Below, one piece after another: positions 1-5,550 of a stretch of 5,719 nucleotides of DNA. The notes beneath the pieces are model-generated. The model was not told the origin of the DNA. It saw nothing but the letters and a program-made list of their open reading frames with translations, and ran no database searches. The DNA comes from an uncultured Achromobacter sp. (lineage in GTDB: Bacteria > Pseudomonadota > Gammaproteobacteria > Burkholderiales > Burkholderiaceae_B): the NCBI GenBank assembly GCA_913775005.1, contig CAJYKY010000269.1, forward strand, positions 1 to 5,719. Direction: 5' to 3'. Each line of letters opens with the position of its first letter. The stretch's first letter is position 1. The position numbers and the translations under genes are program-made.

Positions 1-365
1 TGGCCATACACCATGACGCCACTGCGGCTCTTGCCGCCCAGCAGCTGATACAGCGGCAAGCCGGCGGCCTTGGCTTTCAAGTCCCACAGCGCGGTGTCGA
101 CGGCGGCGATGGCGGTCATGGTGACCGGCCCGCGGCGCCAATACGCGCCTTTGTACAGGTACTGCCAGATGTCTTCGATCTGATGCGCATCGCGCCCGAT
201 CAGGCAGGGGATCACGTGTTCGGTCAGGTAGGCGGACACCGCCAGCTCGCGGCCGTTCAGGGTCGCATCGCCGATGCCGGTCAGCCCCTGGTCGGTTTCG
301 ATTTTCAGGGTCACGAAGTTGCGGCCCGGCGAACAAACGATCACGCGTGCATTCGTAATTTTCAT
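1..365 (-). CDS. manD: D-mannonate dehydratase (ManD/RspA family), N-terminal part, cut by window edge
   Basis: The first 121 codons are present; the gene runs off the left edge. Family members dehydrate D-mannonate (some D-gluconate) to 2-keto-3-deoxy-gluconate in the cytoplasm with Mg2+. The reading begins MKITNARVIV, followed by GRNFVTLKI (residues 15-22), GDATLNGREL (32-41), LIGRDAHQIEDIWQ (55-68), YKGAYWRRGPVTM (71-83) and LYQLLGGKSRSGVMVY (105-120). From memory this matches E. coli RspA almost motif for motif. It covers the N-terminal capping domain and the start of the barrel. Asn37, which I recall as a substrate-pocket residue in characterised ManD enzymes, is present; the metal ligands and catalytic Tyr/His lie outside the window. 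The ATG at 365 follows the ATPase stop by 33 bases, with only a weak GGAAAA ribosome site, so it is probably the next operon gene. High- and low-efficiency ManD types cannot be told apart from this part. Confidence 0.93.
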   Translation of the reverse strand, partial: MKITNARVIVCSPGRNFVTLKIETDQGLTGIGDATLNGRELAVSAYLTEHVIPCLIGRDAHQIEDIWQYLYKGAYWRRGPVTMTAIAAVDTALWDLKAKAAGLPLYQLLGGKSRSGVMVYG

Positions 366-398
366 TTTGGTTTTCCGAGTAGACGTTAAATTTGCGGC

Positions 399-1199
399 CT
401 AGCCTTCCCAGCCCAGATGGCTGAGAAAGTCACGCGTACGAGCGACTTGCGGGTGGTCGAAAATCTGCGTGGGCGGGCCCTGTTCGAGGATGGCGCCGTT
501 TTCAAACACCACCACCCAATTGGCCACGCGCCGCGCAAAACTCATTTCATGCGTTACGACGATCATCGTCATGCCTTCCTGCGCCAGCTTCTTCATGACG
601 TTCAGCACTTCGCCCACGGTTTCGGGGTCCAGCGCCGAGGTCGGCTCATCGAACAGCATCACCTCAGGTTCCATCGCCAGCGCGCGGGCAATCGCCACGC
701 GCTGCTGCTGCCCGCCCGACAGGTTGGCGGGGAAGTTGCCCGCCTTGGCGGCCAGGCCTACCTTTTCCAGCAAGGCCATGGCGCGTGCGCGGGCCGCCTC
801 GGGCGCCATGCCCAGCACCGTGATCGGCCCCATCGCCACGTTGTCCAGCGCGGACTTGTGCGGAAACAGCTCAAAGCTCTGGAACACCATGCCCATGCGC
901 TGCCGCACGCGCCGCACTTCGGATTCCGATTCCGGCACCGCCACGCCATCGAGCAGCACGCGGCCGCCATCCAGCTTTTCCAGCGCGTTGGTACAGCGCA
1001 GAAGCGTCGACTTGCCAGAGCCAGACGGCCCGATCAGGCACATCACTTCGCCCTTGTTCACTTGCAGCGACACATCGTTCAGCGCGACGAAATCGCCATA
1101 CACCTTGCGCACGTGTTCGTAGACCAGCACCGGCGGTTGGTCGGCGCCTTTGCGCGCTGTGCTTGCGGCCGGCGCTTCTTCCAGGATCATGTCGTTCAT
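399..1199 (-). CDS. Polar amino acid-type ABC transporter ATP-binding protein
   Basis: This 266-residue protein is the cytoplasmic ATPase that powers the two permeases upstream. All ABC motifs are intact: Walker A GPSGSGKST (57-65), Q-loop Gln107 in MVFQSFELFPH, signature LSGGQ (160-164), Walker B VMLFDE (180-185) with catalytic Glu185, D-loop SALD (188-191) and H-loop His217. The FQSFELFPH and THEMSFAR segments are typical of the GlnQ/HisP/ArtP group. The family is usually about 240-260 residues; this one has a short extra N-terminus of about 24 residues before the first strand. The start is set at 1199 because it overlaps the permease stop as ATGA and has GGAG (1207-1210) seven bases upstream. 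The open frame continues upstream to 1397, but that part lies inside the permease and lacks ABC sequence. A second Met at 1190 is a less likely start. Substrate cannot be read from the ATPase. Confidence 0.97.
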   Translation of the reverse strand: MNDMILEEAPAASTARKGADQPPVLVYEHVRKVYGDFVALNDVSLQVNKGEVMCLIGPSGSGKSTLLRCTNALEKLDGGRVLLDGVAVPESESEVRRVRQRMGMVFQSFELFPHKSALDNVAMGPITVLGMAPEAARARAMALLEKVGLAAKAGNFPANLSGGQQQRVAIARALAMEPEVMLFDEPTSALDPETVGEVLNVMKKLAQEGMTMIVVTHEMSFARRVANWVVVFENGAILEQGPPTQIFDHPQVARTRDFLSHLGWEG

Positions 1200-1855
1200 T
1201 CCTTGACTCCGTATTTGCGATGGATCCAGTCGACCAGCTTGGCCTGCGGATAGCCCATCAGCCAATAGATCACCGCCATCGCGGTCAGCATTTCCAGTAC
1301 GCGAAAGCTCTGCGCGCGCACCTGCATCGACGCGTACGCCAGTTCGCTCACCGCGATCACCGACACCAGCGACGTATCCTTGAACAGCGAAATCCATGTG
1401 CTGGCCAGCACCGGCAGAATGCGGCGCGCGGCCTGCGGGATCAGCACCTTGAACATCGCCTGATGGCGCGACATACCCATCGCCAGCGCGGCCTCCATCT
1501 GCCCTTTGCGGATGGAATTGATGCCGGCGCGAAAGGTCTCGGAGTTGTATGCGGACACGTTCAACACCAGCGCAACCAGCGCGGTGGTCACCGCCGAGAA
1601 CTGCACGTCAAGCGCCATGGGCATCACGTAGAAGGCCCAATAGATCACGAGGATCAGCGGCAGGTTGCGAAAGAATTCGACGATGGCCACGGCGATGCCG
1701 TTGGCGATGCGGTTGGACGACAGCCGCATCAACGCCAGCACGATGCCGCCCGGCACGGCCAGCACCATGGTGACCACCGTCAGCATGACGGTCATCGCCG
1801 CGCCCTGAAGCAGCACGTCGCGCGAATCCCAGATGATTCCCCAGTCCAGATTCAT
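1196..1855 (-). CDS. Polar amino acid-type ABC transporter permease (second of pair)
   Basis: This 219-residue inner-membrane protein belongs to the HisM/GlnP/ArtM permease group, at the family's usual length. It shows hydrophobic segments near residues 14-45, 52-80, 85-103, 140-170 and 187-203. The cytoplasmic EAA loop that docks on the ATPase spans about 106-141 (ETFRAGINSIRKGQMEAALA, then GMSRHQA and IPQA). Upstream, FFRNLP (61-66) replaces the more usual RGTP motif. The start overlaps the preceding permease stop by four bases (ATGA, 1852-1855) and its own stop overlaps the ATPase start the same way, so the three genes are translationally coupled. It most likely forms a heterodimer with the permease at 1852-2517. 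Family membership is firm; the transported molecule is unknown. Confidence 0.95.
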   Translation of the reverse strand: MNLDWGIIWDSRDVLLQGAAMTVMLTVVTMVLAVPGGIVLALMRLSSNRIANGIAVAIVEFFRNLPLILVIYWAFYVMPMALDVQFSAVTTALVALVLNVSAYNSETFRAGINSIRKGQMEAALAMGMSRHQAMFKVLIPQAARRILPVLASTWISLFKDTSLVSVIAVSELAYASMQVRAQSFRVLEMLTAMAVIYWLMGYPQAKLVDWIHRKYGVKE

Positions 1856-2517
1856 GACCGCCCCAGGTGTGCATAACGTTGATAAAGCCGGTCGACGCCG
1901 CGCGTGACCGGGAACAGGATCACGAAGTACGCAACGATCACCGCTGTGAAGACTTCAATGGGCCGGTAGCTCTGGCCCGCAATCGTCTCGGCCTTGTGCA
2001 TAAGTTCCGGCACGGCGATCACGGTGGCGATTGCCGTGTCCTTGATGGCTACCGTCAGCACGGACCCGAAGGCAGGCAGCATGCGGATCGTGGCTTGCGG
2101 CAGGATGATCTTGCGCAGCGCCTGGGCACGCGACATGCCCAGCGCCAGCCCCGCGCGCATCTGGCCGGGCCGCACCGATTCGATACCGGCGCGTATCACC
2201 TCGGCTGAATAGGCCGCGATGTGCAGCGTCAGCGCCACCAACGCCGCCCAGAATGGCGCGAAGTTCACGCCCGCCAGCAAGGGGAACGCGAAGTAGATCC
2301 ACACCAGCACCACCAGCACCGGGATGGCGCGCATGCTGTCGATGTAGAACACCAGCGCCAGGCGCAGCCAGCGCGGGCCGTACAGGCGCAGCAGCGCAAT
2401 CACCAGGCCCAGCAAGATGCTGGACACGGCGGTGACCGCGCTTAATGCGACGGTGATTCCCAGGCCGCCGGCAAAGAATCGCCAGTTCTCGACGATGGGC
2501 GAAAAATCGAATTCCAT
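1852..2517 (-). CDS. Polar amino acid-type ABC transporter permease (first of pair)
   Basis: This 221-residue inner-membrane protein is homologous to the following permease and to HisQ/GlnP-type subunits. Hydrophobic stretches lie near residues 15-43, 52-80, 88-103, 140-171 and 187-205. The EAA loop is clear at about 106-141: EVIRAGIESVRPGQ, GLALGMSRAQA and IILPQA. The motif usually written RGTP appears as SMRAIP (61-66). The start has a good ribosome site, ACGGAG at 2524-2529, six bases before the ATG. A 41-base gap separates it from the dehydrogenase upstream, and it overlaps the next permease by ATGA. It pairs with that permease to form the membrane channel that receives substrate from the binding proteins encoded at 3607-5455. 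Confidence 0.95.
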   Translation of the reverse strand: MEFDFSPIVENWRFFAGGLGITVALSAVTAVSSILLGLVIALLRLYGPRWLRLALVFYIDSMRAIPVLVVLVWIYFAFPLLAGVNFAPFWAALVALTLHIAAYSAEVIRAGIESVRPGQMRAGLALGMSRAQALRKIILPQATIRMLPAFGSVLTVAIKDTAIATVIAVPELMHKAETIAGQSYRPIEVFTAVIVAYFVILFPVTRGVDRLYQRYAHLGRS

Positions 2518-2523
2518 GTCAGG

Positions 2524-2529
2524 CTCCGT
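2524..2529 (-). promoter_or_regulatory. Ribosome binding site of first permease
   Basis: ACGGAG on the minus strand, six bases before the ATG at 2517. It supports that start and suggests independent ribosome loading after the dehydrogenase, before the coupled run of three transporter genes. Confidence 0.7.
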
Positions 2530-2558
2530 GAGCTAGAACGCGAACAACGGGCGGCGCG

Positions 2559-3596
2559 TCAGAACGTCACCATCACTTTCATCGCCTTGTGCCGGTCAGC
2601 GGCCAACGCGAACGCGTCATGCACCTGCTGCACGGGCACCGCCGCCGTCAACAGCGGCGACACGTCCAGGATGCCGCGGCTCAGGTAGTCCACGGCCCAG
2701 GCGTATTCGTCGACAAAGCGGAAGCTGCCGATCACCGACAGGCTCTTGACCATGATCTGGTTGAAGGGGCATTGCTCGCTGCTGCCGCTCAGGGTGCCCA
2801 CGGTGACGATGGCCCCGCGCGGCCGCGTGGCCCGTATGCAGTTGGCCAGCCCGGCGTAATTGCCCGAGGCTTCGAAGCAAACGTCGATCGTGCCCTTGCC
2901 CGCCGCCAAGGCGTCGATGGCAGCGGGGTCCGTGACCGCGTTGATGGTGCGCGTGGCGCCCACGCGCGCGCAGGTAGCCAACGTTTCGTCGACGATGTCC
3001 ACCACCGTCACCTGGCTCGCCCCCGCCAGCCGCGCTGCCATCAGGATCAGCGCGCCAATCGGGCCTGCGCCCACCACCATCACCGATTTGCCCAACAAGC
3101 TGCCGGCGCTGCGCACCGCGTGCAGGGCCACGGCCAGCGGTTCGCCAAAGGCAGCAAGTTCAAACGACAGGCCGTCGGGCACGGGCAGGCACTGCCTGGC
3201 CTCGACCACGACCTGTTCGCGCATCGCGCCCTGCATGTGCGGATACCGGCTGGCGCTGCCGAAAAAGTGCACGGCTTCGCAATGGTTGGAATCTCCCTGG
3301 CGGCAATAGCGGCACACGCCGCAAGTGCGCGCCGGGTCCAGCGCCACGCGGTCGCCCGGCTTGACGCTGGTGACGGCCGCGCCCACCTCCAGCACCTGGC
3401 CGGAGGCCTCGTGTCCGGGTGTCAGCGGTTCACGGATGACGAAGTCGCCCACCTTGCCGTGCCGGTAATAGTGCAGGTCAGAGCCGCAGATGCCCACGGC
3501 CTTGACGCCGACCCGTACCTGCGTCGCCCCCAGCGGTTCGGGCGCTTGTTCGATCAGGCGCAGATCCTGGGCGCCATGAATTGCGCAATTCAACAT
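2559..3596 (-). CDS. Zinc-dependent dehydrogenase, L-idonate 5-dehydrogenase type (possibly L-gulonate 5-dehydrogenase)
   Basis: This 345-residue cytoplasmic enzyme is a full-length medium-chain zinc dehydrogenase. The GroES-like domain carries the catalytic zinc residues Cys37 (GICGSDLHYY), His62-Glu63 (PGHEASG) and Glu152 (FGEPLAVALHA). The structural-zinc cysteines are all present: 92, 95, 98 and 106. The Rossmann domain has GAGPIG (176-181), and Asp200 at the end of the second strand favours NAD+ over NADP+. HFFGSAS..PHMQG (110-123), FEASG (241-245) and GSFRF (290-294) closely resemble E. coli IdnD as I recall it, more than RspB. The likely reaction is C5 oxidation of an L-aldonate: L-idonate to 5-ketogluconate, or L-gulonate to D-fructuronate. 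Sorbitol or threonine dehydrogenase activity is less likely. It starts 10 bases after the binding-protein stop with a weak ribosome site, so translation probably depends on the upstream gene. It sits between the transporter's binding proteins and permeases, linking its substrate to the imported one. Confidence 0.9.
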   Translation of the reverse strand: MLNCAIHGAQDLRLIEQAPEPLGATQVRVGVKAVGICGSDLHYYRHGKVGDFVIREPLTPGHEASGQVLEVGAAVTSVKPGDRVALDPARTCGVCRYCRQGDSNHCEAVHFFGSASRYPHMQGAMREQVVVEARQCLPVPDGLSFELAAFGEPLAVALHAVRSAGSLLGKSVMVVGAGPIGALILMAARLAGASQVTVVDIVDETLATCARVGATRTINAVTDPAAIDALAAGKGTIDVCFEASGNYAGLANCIRATRPRGAIVTVGTLSGSSEQCPFNQIMVKSLSVIGSFRFVDEYAWAVDYLSRGILDVSPLLTAAVPVQQVHDAFALAADRHKAMKVMVTF

Positions 3597-3606
3597 GGTT
3601 GTGTGC

Positions 3607-4455
3607 TCATTTCAGGGTTTGGGTCATGCGGACTTCTTCGGCCGCCAGCTCGGGGTGCAGACGCGCTTCAACCTTGCGCAGCCAGTCCAGGTATTCGGGC
3701 TGATTCTTCGCCACGCCCATGCCCGCCTTGATCTCAAAGATCTTGCTGTCCTGGCAGTCGTTTTCCTTCGGGAAGACCGCCAGCCCCTTCACCTTCTTGC
3801 TGATGTTGGGCCACAGCATGCGGTTCAGCGGCGCTACGTCGGAACGGCCGGCCAGCACTTCTTCAATCGGCGCGACCGAACCGGAGTTGGTGACGCCGCG
3901 CAACTTCGCATTGGAGAAATGCTCGCGCACCAGCGGCTCTTCACCCGCGCCGGAGAAGTAGGCCATCGTGATACCGGGCTGGTTGAAATCTTCGACCTTG
4001 GTGGCGCTGGTGAACTTGGGGTTGGAGGCCAGGCCGAACATGCACACGCTGGTGCTTGAAAACGTGACAAAGTCGATGATCTTGGCGCGTTCCGCGTTTT
4101 CGTTCAGCGGCCCGATCATGATGTCCATCTGATTGGCGATCAGCGCGGGCACCTTGGTTTCGTGGCTGACCTGCACGGGCACGATCTTCACGCCCAGCAG
4201 TTTTGCGAACTCCTTGCCCAGCGTCCATGACGACCCCAACCACGGTTCGCCGGACCCGCTGGTGTTCTGCACCAGCCAGGGCGGATTGTTGACCACGCCG
4301 ACGCGCAGCACACCCGCTTTGCGGATGGCATCCACACGGGCGCTTTCACCGGGCGCGGGCGGCGTCTGCGCATGGGCGGACGCGGCACCCGCCAGCATGG
4401 CGGCGGTCAGGAACAGACGGGCGGCGCCAAGGCGCGAGGGGAAACGGGACGGCAT
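3607..4455 (-). CDS. Periplasmic solute-binding protein family 3 (second of two paralogues)
   Basis: This 282-residue protein should capture substrate in the periplasm for the ABC transporter encoded downstream. Residues 1-29 form a signal peptide: basic N-terminus, hydrophobic core, AHA cleavage site before Gln30; there is no lipobox. The mature part opens with the family pattern RVDAIRKAGVLRVGV (40-54) and continues through NERAKIIDF-like sequence NAERAKIIDF (120-129). The usual GFDxDL signature is lost; the matching stretch reads GSSWTL (74-79). Against LAO-binding protein, aligned by eye, the carboxylate Arg77 is kept (Arg123) but Asp161 is Asn211, Phe52 is His98 and Ser69/70 are Gly115/Pro116. 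It matches the protein at 4604-5455 at roughly half of positions by eye. Cys138 and Cys234 are shared by both. The ribosome site is GGAGA at 4462-4466. Ligand is unknown; a sugar acid is inferred from context and pocket. Confidence 0.94.
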   Translation of the reverse strand: MPSRFPSRLGAARLFLTAAMLAGAASAHAQTPPAPGESARVDAIRKAGVLRVGVVNNPPWLVQNTSGSGEPWLGSSWTLGKEFAKLLGVKIVPVQVSHETKVPALIANQMDIMIGPLNENAERAKIIDFVTFSSTSVCMFGLASNPKFTSATKVEDFNQPGITMAYFSGAGEEPLVREHFSNAKLRGVTNSGSVAPIEEVLAGRSDVAPLNRMLWPNISKKVKGLAVFPKENDCQDSKIFEIKAGMGVAKNQPEYLDWLRKVEARLHPELAAEEVRMTQTLK

Positions 4456-4461
4456 GCAAAG

Positions 4462-4466
4462 TCTCC
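4462..4466 (-). promoter_or_regulatory. Ribosome binding site of second binding-protein gene
   Basis: GGAGA on the minus strand, six bases before the ATG at 4455. It fixes this start and lies directly after a run of seven T (4469-4475). Confidence 0.7.
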
Positions 4467-4481
4467 ATAAAAAAATCGGAT

Positions 4482-4500
4482 CCGGGCGCGTGCGCCCAGG
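4482..4500 (-). terminator. Hairpin followed by T7, attenuator-like, between the two binding-protein genes
   Basis: On the minus strand an inverted repeat GGGCG / CGCCC (4484-4488 with 4493-4497, loop of four) is extended by CC/GG with one bulged base. After a further six bases comes a run of seven T (4469-4475). The gap between stem and T run is longer than in a textbook intrinsic terminator, so this is at best a weak terminator or attenuator; it may only be RNA structure ahead of the ribosome site. Confidence 0.3.
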
Positions 4501-4552
4501 GGCGGCGCGACGGGTACAGGCGCGCGCAGGCGCCGGCGGGTTCGCCAGAGGG

Positions 4553-4571
4553 GCACGCGTCAGTCGCGTGC
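4553..4571 (-). promoter_or_regulatory. Perfect 7-bp hairpin in the intercistronic gap, possible mRNA-stabilising element
   Basis: GCACGCG (4553-4559) and CGCGTGC (4565-4571) are perfect inverted repeats around a five-base loop. On the transcribed strand a run of six T (4574-4579) lies before the hairpin, not after it, so it does not fit an intrinsic terminator in this direction. A stem here could protect the 3' end of the upstream binding-protein message from exonucleases and raise its level over the downstream genes. That role is inference from position. Confidence 0.4.
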
Positions 4572-4588
4572 GGAAAAAATCGCTTGGG

Positions 4589-4605
4589 AAAAGGCCGGAC
4601 GGCCT
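4589..4605 (-). terminator. Weak terminator-like hairpin overlapping the stop of the first binding-protein gene
   Basis: On the minus strand AGGCC-GTCC-GGCCT (4592-4605) forms a five-base stem with a four-base loop and is followed by TTT then CCC. It overlaps the TAG stop at 4604-4606. The T tract is short, so partial termination or no termination is more likely than a full stop. Confidence 0.35.
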
Positions 4606-5455
4606 ACTGGGTCTGTTCGATGATGCGGGTTTCGTCGGCCAGCAATTGGGGCTTCATCGCCACCGCCACCTGTCGCAACCAAGCCAGGTATTCCGGCTGG
4701 TTCTTGTCCACGGCCAGGCCCACAGGCGAGGCCTTTTCAGTGCTTTGCTGGCAATTGGCCTCGGCCGGGAACACCACCAGGCCGCGCACCTTGTGGTTCA
4801 GGCCCACCCACGGCACGCGGTTGATCGGCGCGGCGTCGGCACGCTTGGCCATGATCTCTTCGATGGGCGCGGTAGCGCCTGAATTGGCGACGGCGCGCAG
4901 CTTGGCCTTCGGGAACCGTTCCTTCACCCAGGCCTCTTCGGCGCCGCCGGTGAAGTACGCAATGGTGATGCCGGGCTGGTTCAGGTCGTCGACTGATTTG
5001 ATGCTGGCCAGCTTGTCGTTGCCCGCGCGGCCGAACATGCACACGCTGGTCGCGGAATACAGCACGAAGTCCACGACTTTCAGGCGGTCGGCGGTTTCAG
5101 CCAGGGGGCTGATGGTCATGTCCACCTGATTGGCCGCCAGCACAGGCACCTTGGTTTCGTGCGAGACGGGGATGGCGGTGAGCTTCACGCCCAACTGACT
5201 CGCGTATTCCTTAGCCAGCAGCCAGGCGGGTCCGCTCCAGGCTTCGCCACTTTTGCCCGACACGTTCTGAATCAGCCAGGGCGCGTTCTGCAAAACGCCC
5301 ACACGTAATTCGCCCGCCTTGCGGATGGCGTCAACGCGCGGGCTTTGCCCGGGCGCGGGCGCGGCGGTCTGCGCGCCGGCCTGCATCGACACCGCCAGCA
5401 TCGCGGCGGCCGCCCAGCGGGCCAGCGCGCCATTCCCCTTGTCCTGCTGCTGCAT
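4604..5455 (-). CDS. Periplasmic solute-binding protein family 3 (first of two paralogues)
   Basis: This 283-residue protein is the first complete gene of the cluster in transcription order. The signal peptide covers residues 1-28, with core ALARWAAAAMLAVSM and cleavage after AGA before Gln29. The mature sequence carries RVDAIRKAGELRVGV (40-54), SHETKVPVLAANQVD (98-112), ADRLKVVDF (122-130) and NQPGITIAYF (159-168). As in its paralogue, the GFDxDL signature is degenerate (GPAWLL, 75-80). By-eye alignment with LAO-binding protein shows carboxylate Arg77 kept as Arg124, Asp161 as Asn212, Phe52 as His99, Ser70 as Pro117 and Thr121 as Ala172. Cys139 and Cys235 match the paralogue's cysteines. The start is supported by AGGAGA at 5462-5467, six bases upstream. 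Being promoter-proximal suits a binding protein, which is needed in excess over its membrane complex. Ligand unknown. Confidence 0.94.
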   Translation of the reverse strand: MQQQDKGNGALARWAAAAMLAVSMQAGAQTAAPAPGQSPRVDAIRKAGELRVGVLQNAPWLIQNVSGKSGEAWSGPAWLLAKEYASQLGVKLTAIPVSHETKVPVLAANQVDMTISPLAETADRLKVVDFVLYSATSVCMFGRAGNDKLASIKSVDDLNQPGITIAYFTGGAEEAWVKERFPKAKLRAVANSGATAPIEEIMAKRADAAPINRVPWVGLNHKVRGLVVFPAEANCQQSTEKASPVGLAVDKNQPEYLAWLRQVAVAMKPQLLADETRIIEQTQ

Positions 5456-5461
5456 TGTTTG

Positions 5462-5467
5462 TCTCCT
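5462..5467 (-). promoter_or_regulatory. Strong ribosome binding site of first binding-protein gene
   Basis: AGGAGA on the minus strand, six bases before the ATG at 5455. It is the best Shine-Dalgarno match in the window and is consistent with high expression of the binding protein. Confidence 0.75.
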
Positions 5468-5496
5468 GATCGGGTAAGGCCGGAACCCGGGCCGCG

Positions 5497-5524
5497 GTTA
5501 TCTTCCGCGCTCTGCCGGGAACAG
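5497..5524 (-). promoter_or_regulatory. Possible weak sigma-70 promoter in the 95-base gap after the regulator
   Basis: On the minus strand GATAAC (5497-5502) matches four of six -10 bases, and CTGTTC (5519-5524) is a poor -35 match, with 16 bases between. An imperfect palindrome with outer arms AACC/GGTT (5484-5499) touches the -10 and could be an operator. The matches are weak, and transcription may instead come through from the regulator gene. Nothing else recognisable was seen in 5456-5550. Confidence 0.2.
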
Positions 5525-5550
5525 CCTGGGTACTGCATGCATCAATGCTG

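Noticed and set aside
183..389. A 68-codon plus-strand open frame opposite the start of the ManD gene
   Set aside because: Antisense to a strongly recognised protein and without domain or ribosome-site support.
417..1253. A 278-codon open frame on the plus strand opposite the ATPase
   Set aside because: Low-complexity basic composition with no domain, fully opposite intact ABC motifs and crossing into the permease gene. Shadow frame.
1200..1397. A 66-codon upstream extension of the ATPase frame
   Set aside because: It lies wholly inside the permease coding region, has no ABC-family sequence, and the ATG at 1199 has both ATGA coupling and a GGAG ribosome site.
2589..3731. A 380-codon open frame on the plus strand, antisense to the dehydrogenase and longer than it
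   Set aside because: Its translation is rich in His, Arg, Gln and Ala with no recognisable domain, and it runs across the gene boundary at 3597-3606. It is a typical antisense shadow of GC-rich coding DNA; the minus-strand frame has complete zinc and NAD motifs.
4553..4571. Perfect hairpin read as an intrinsic terminator
   Set aside because: On the transcribed strand the T run precedes the stem and what follows is C-rich; on the plus strand it is followed by A bases, so neither direction fits a terminator.
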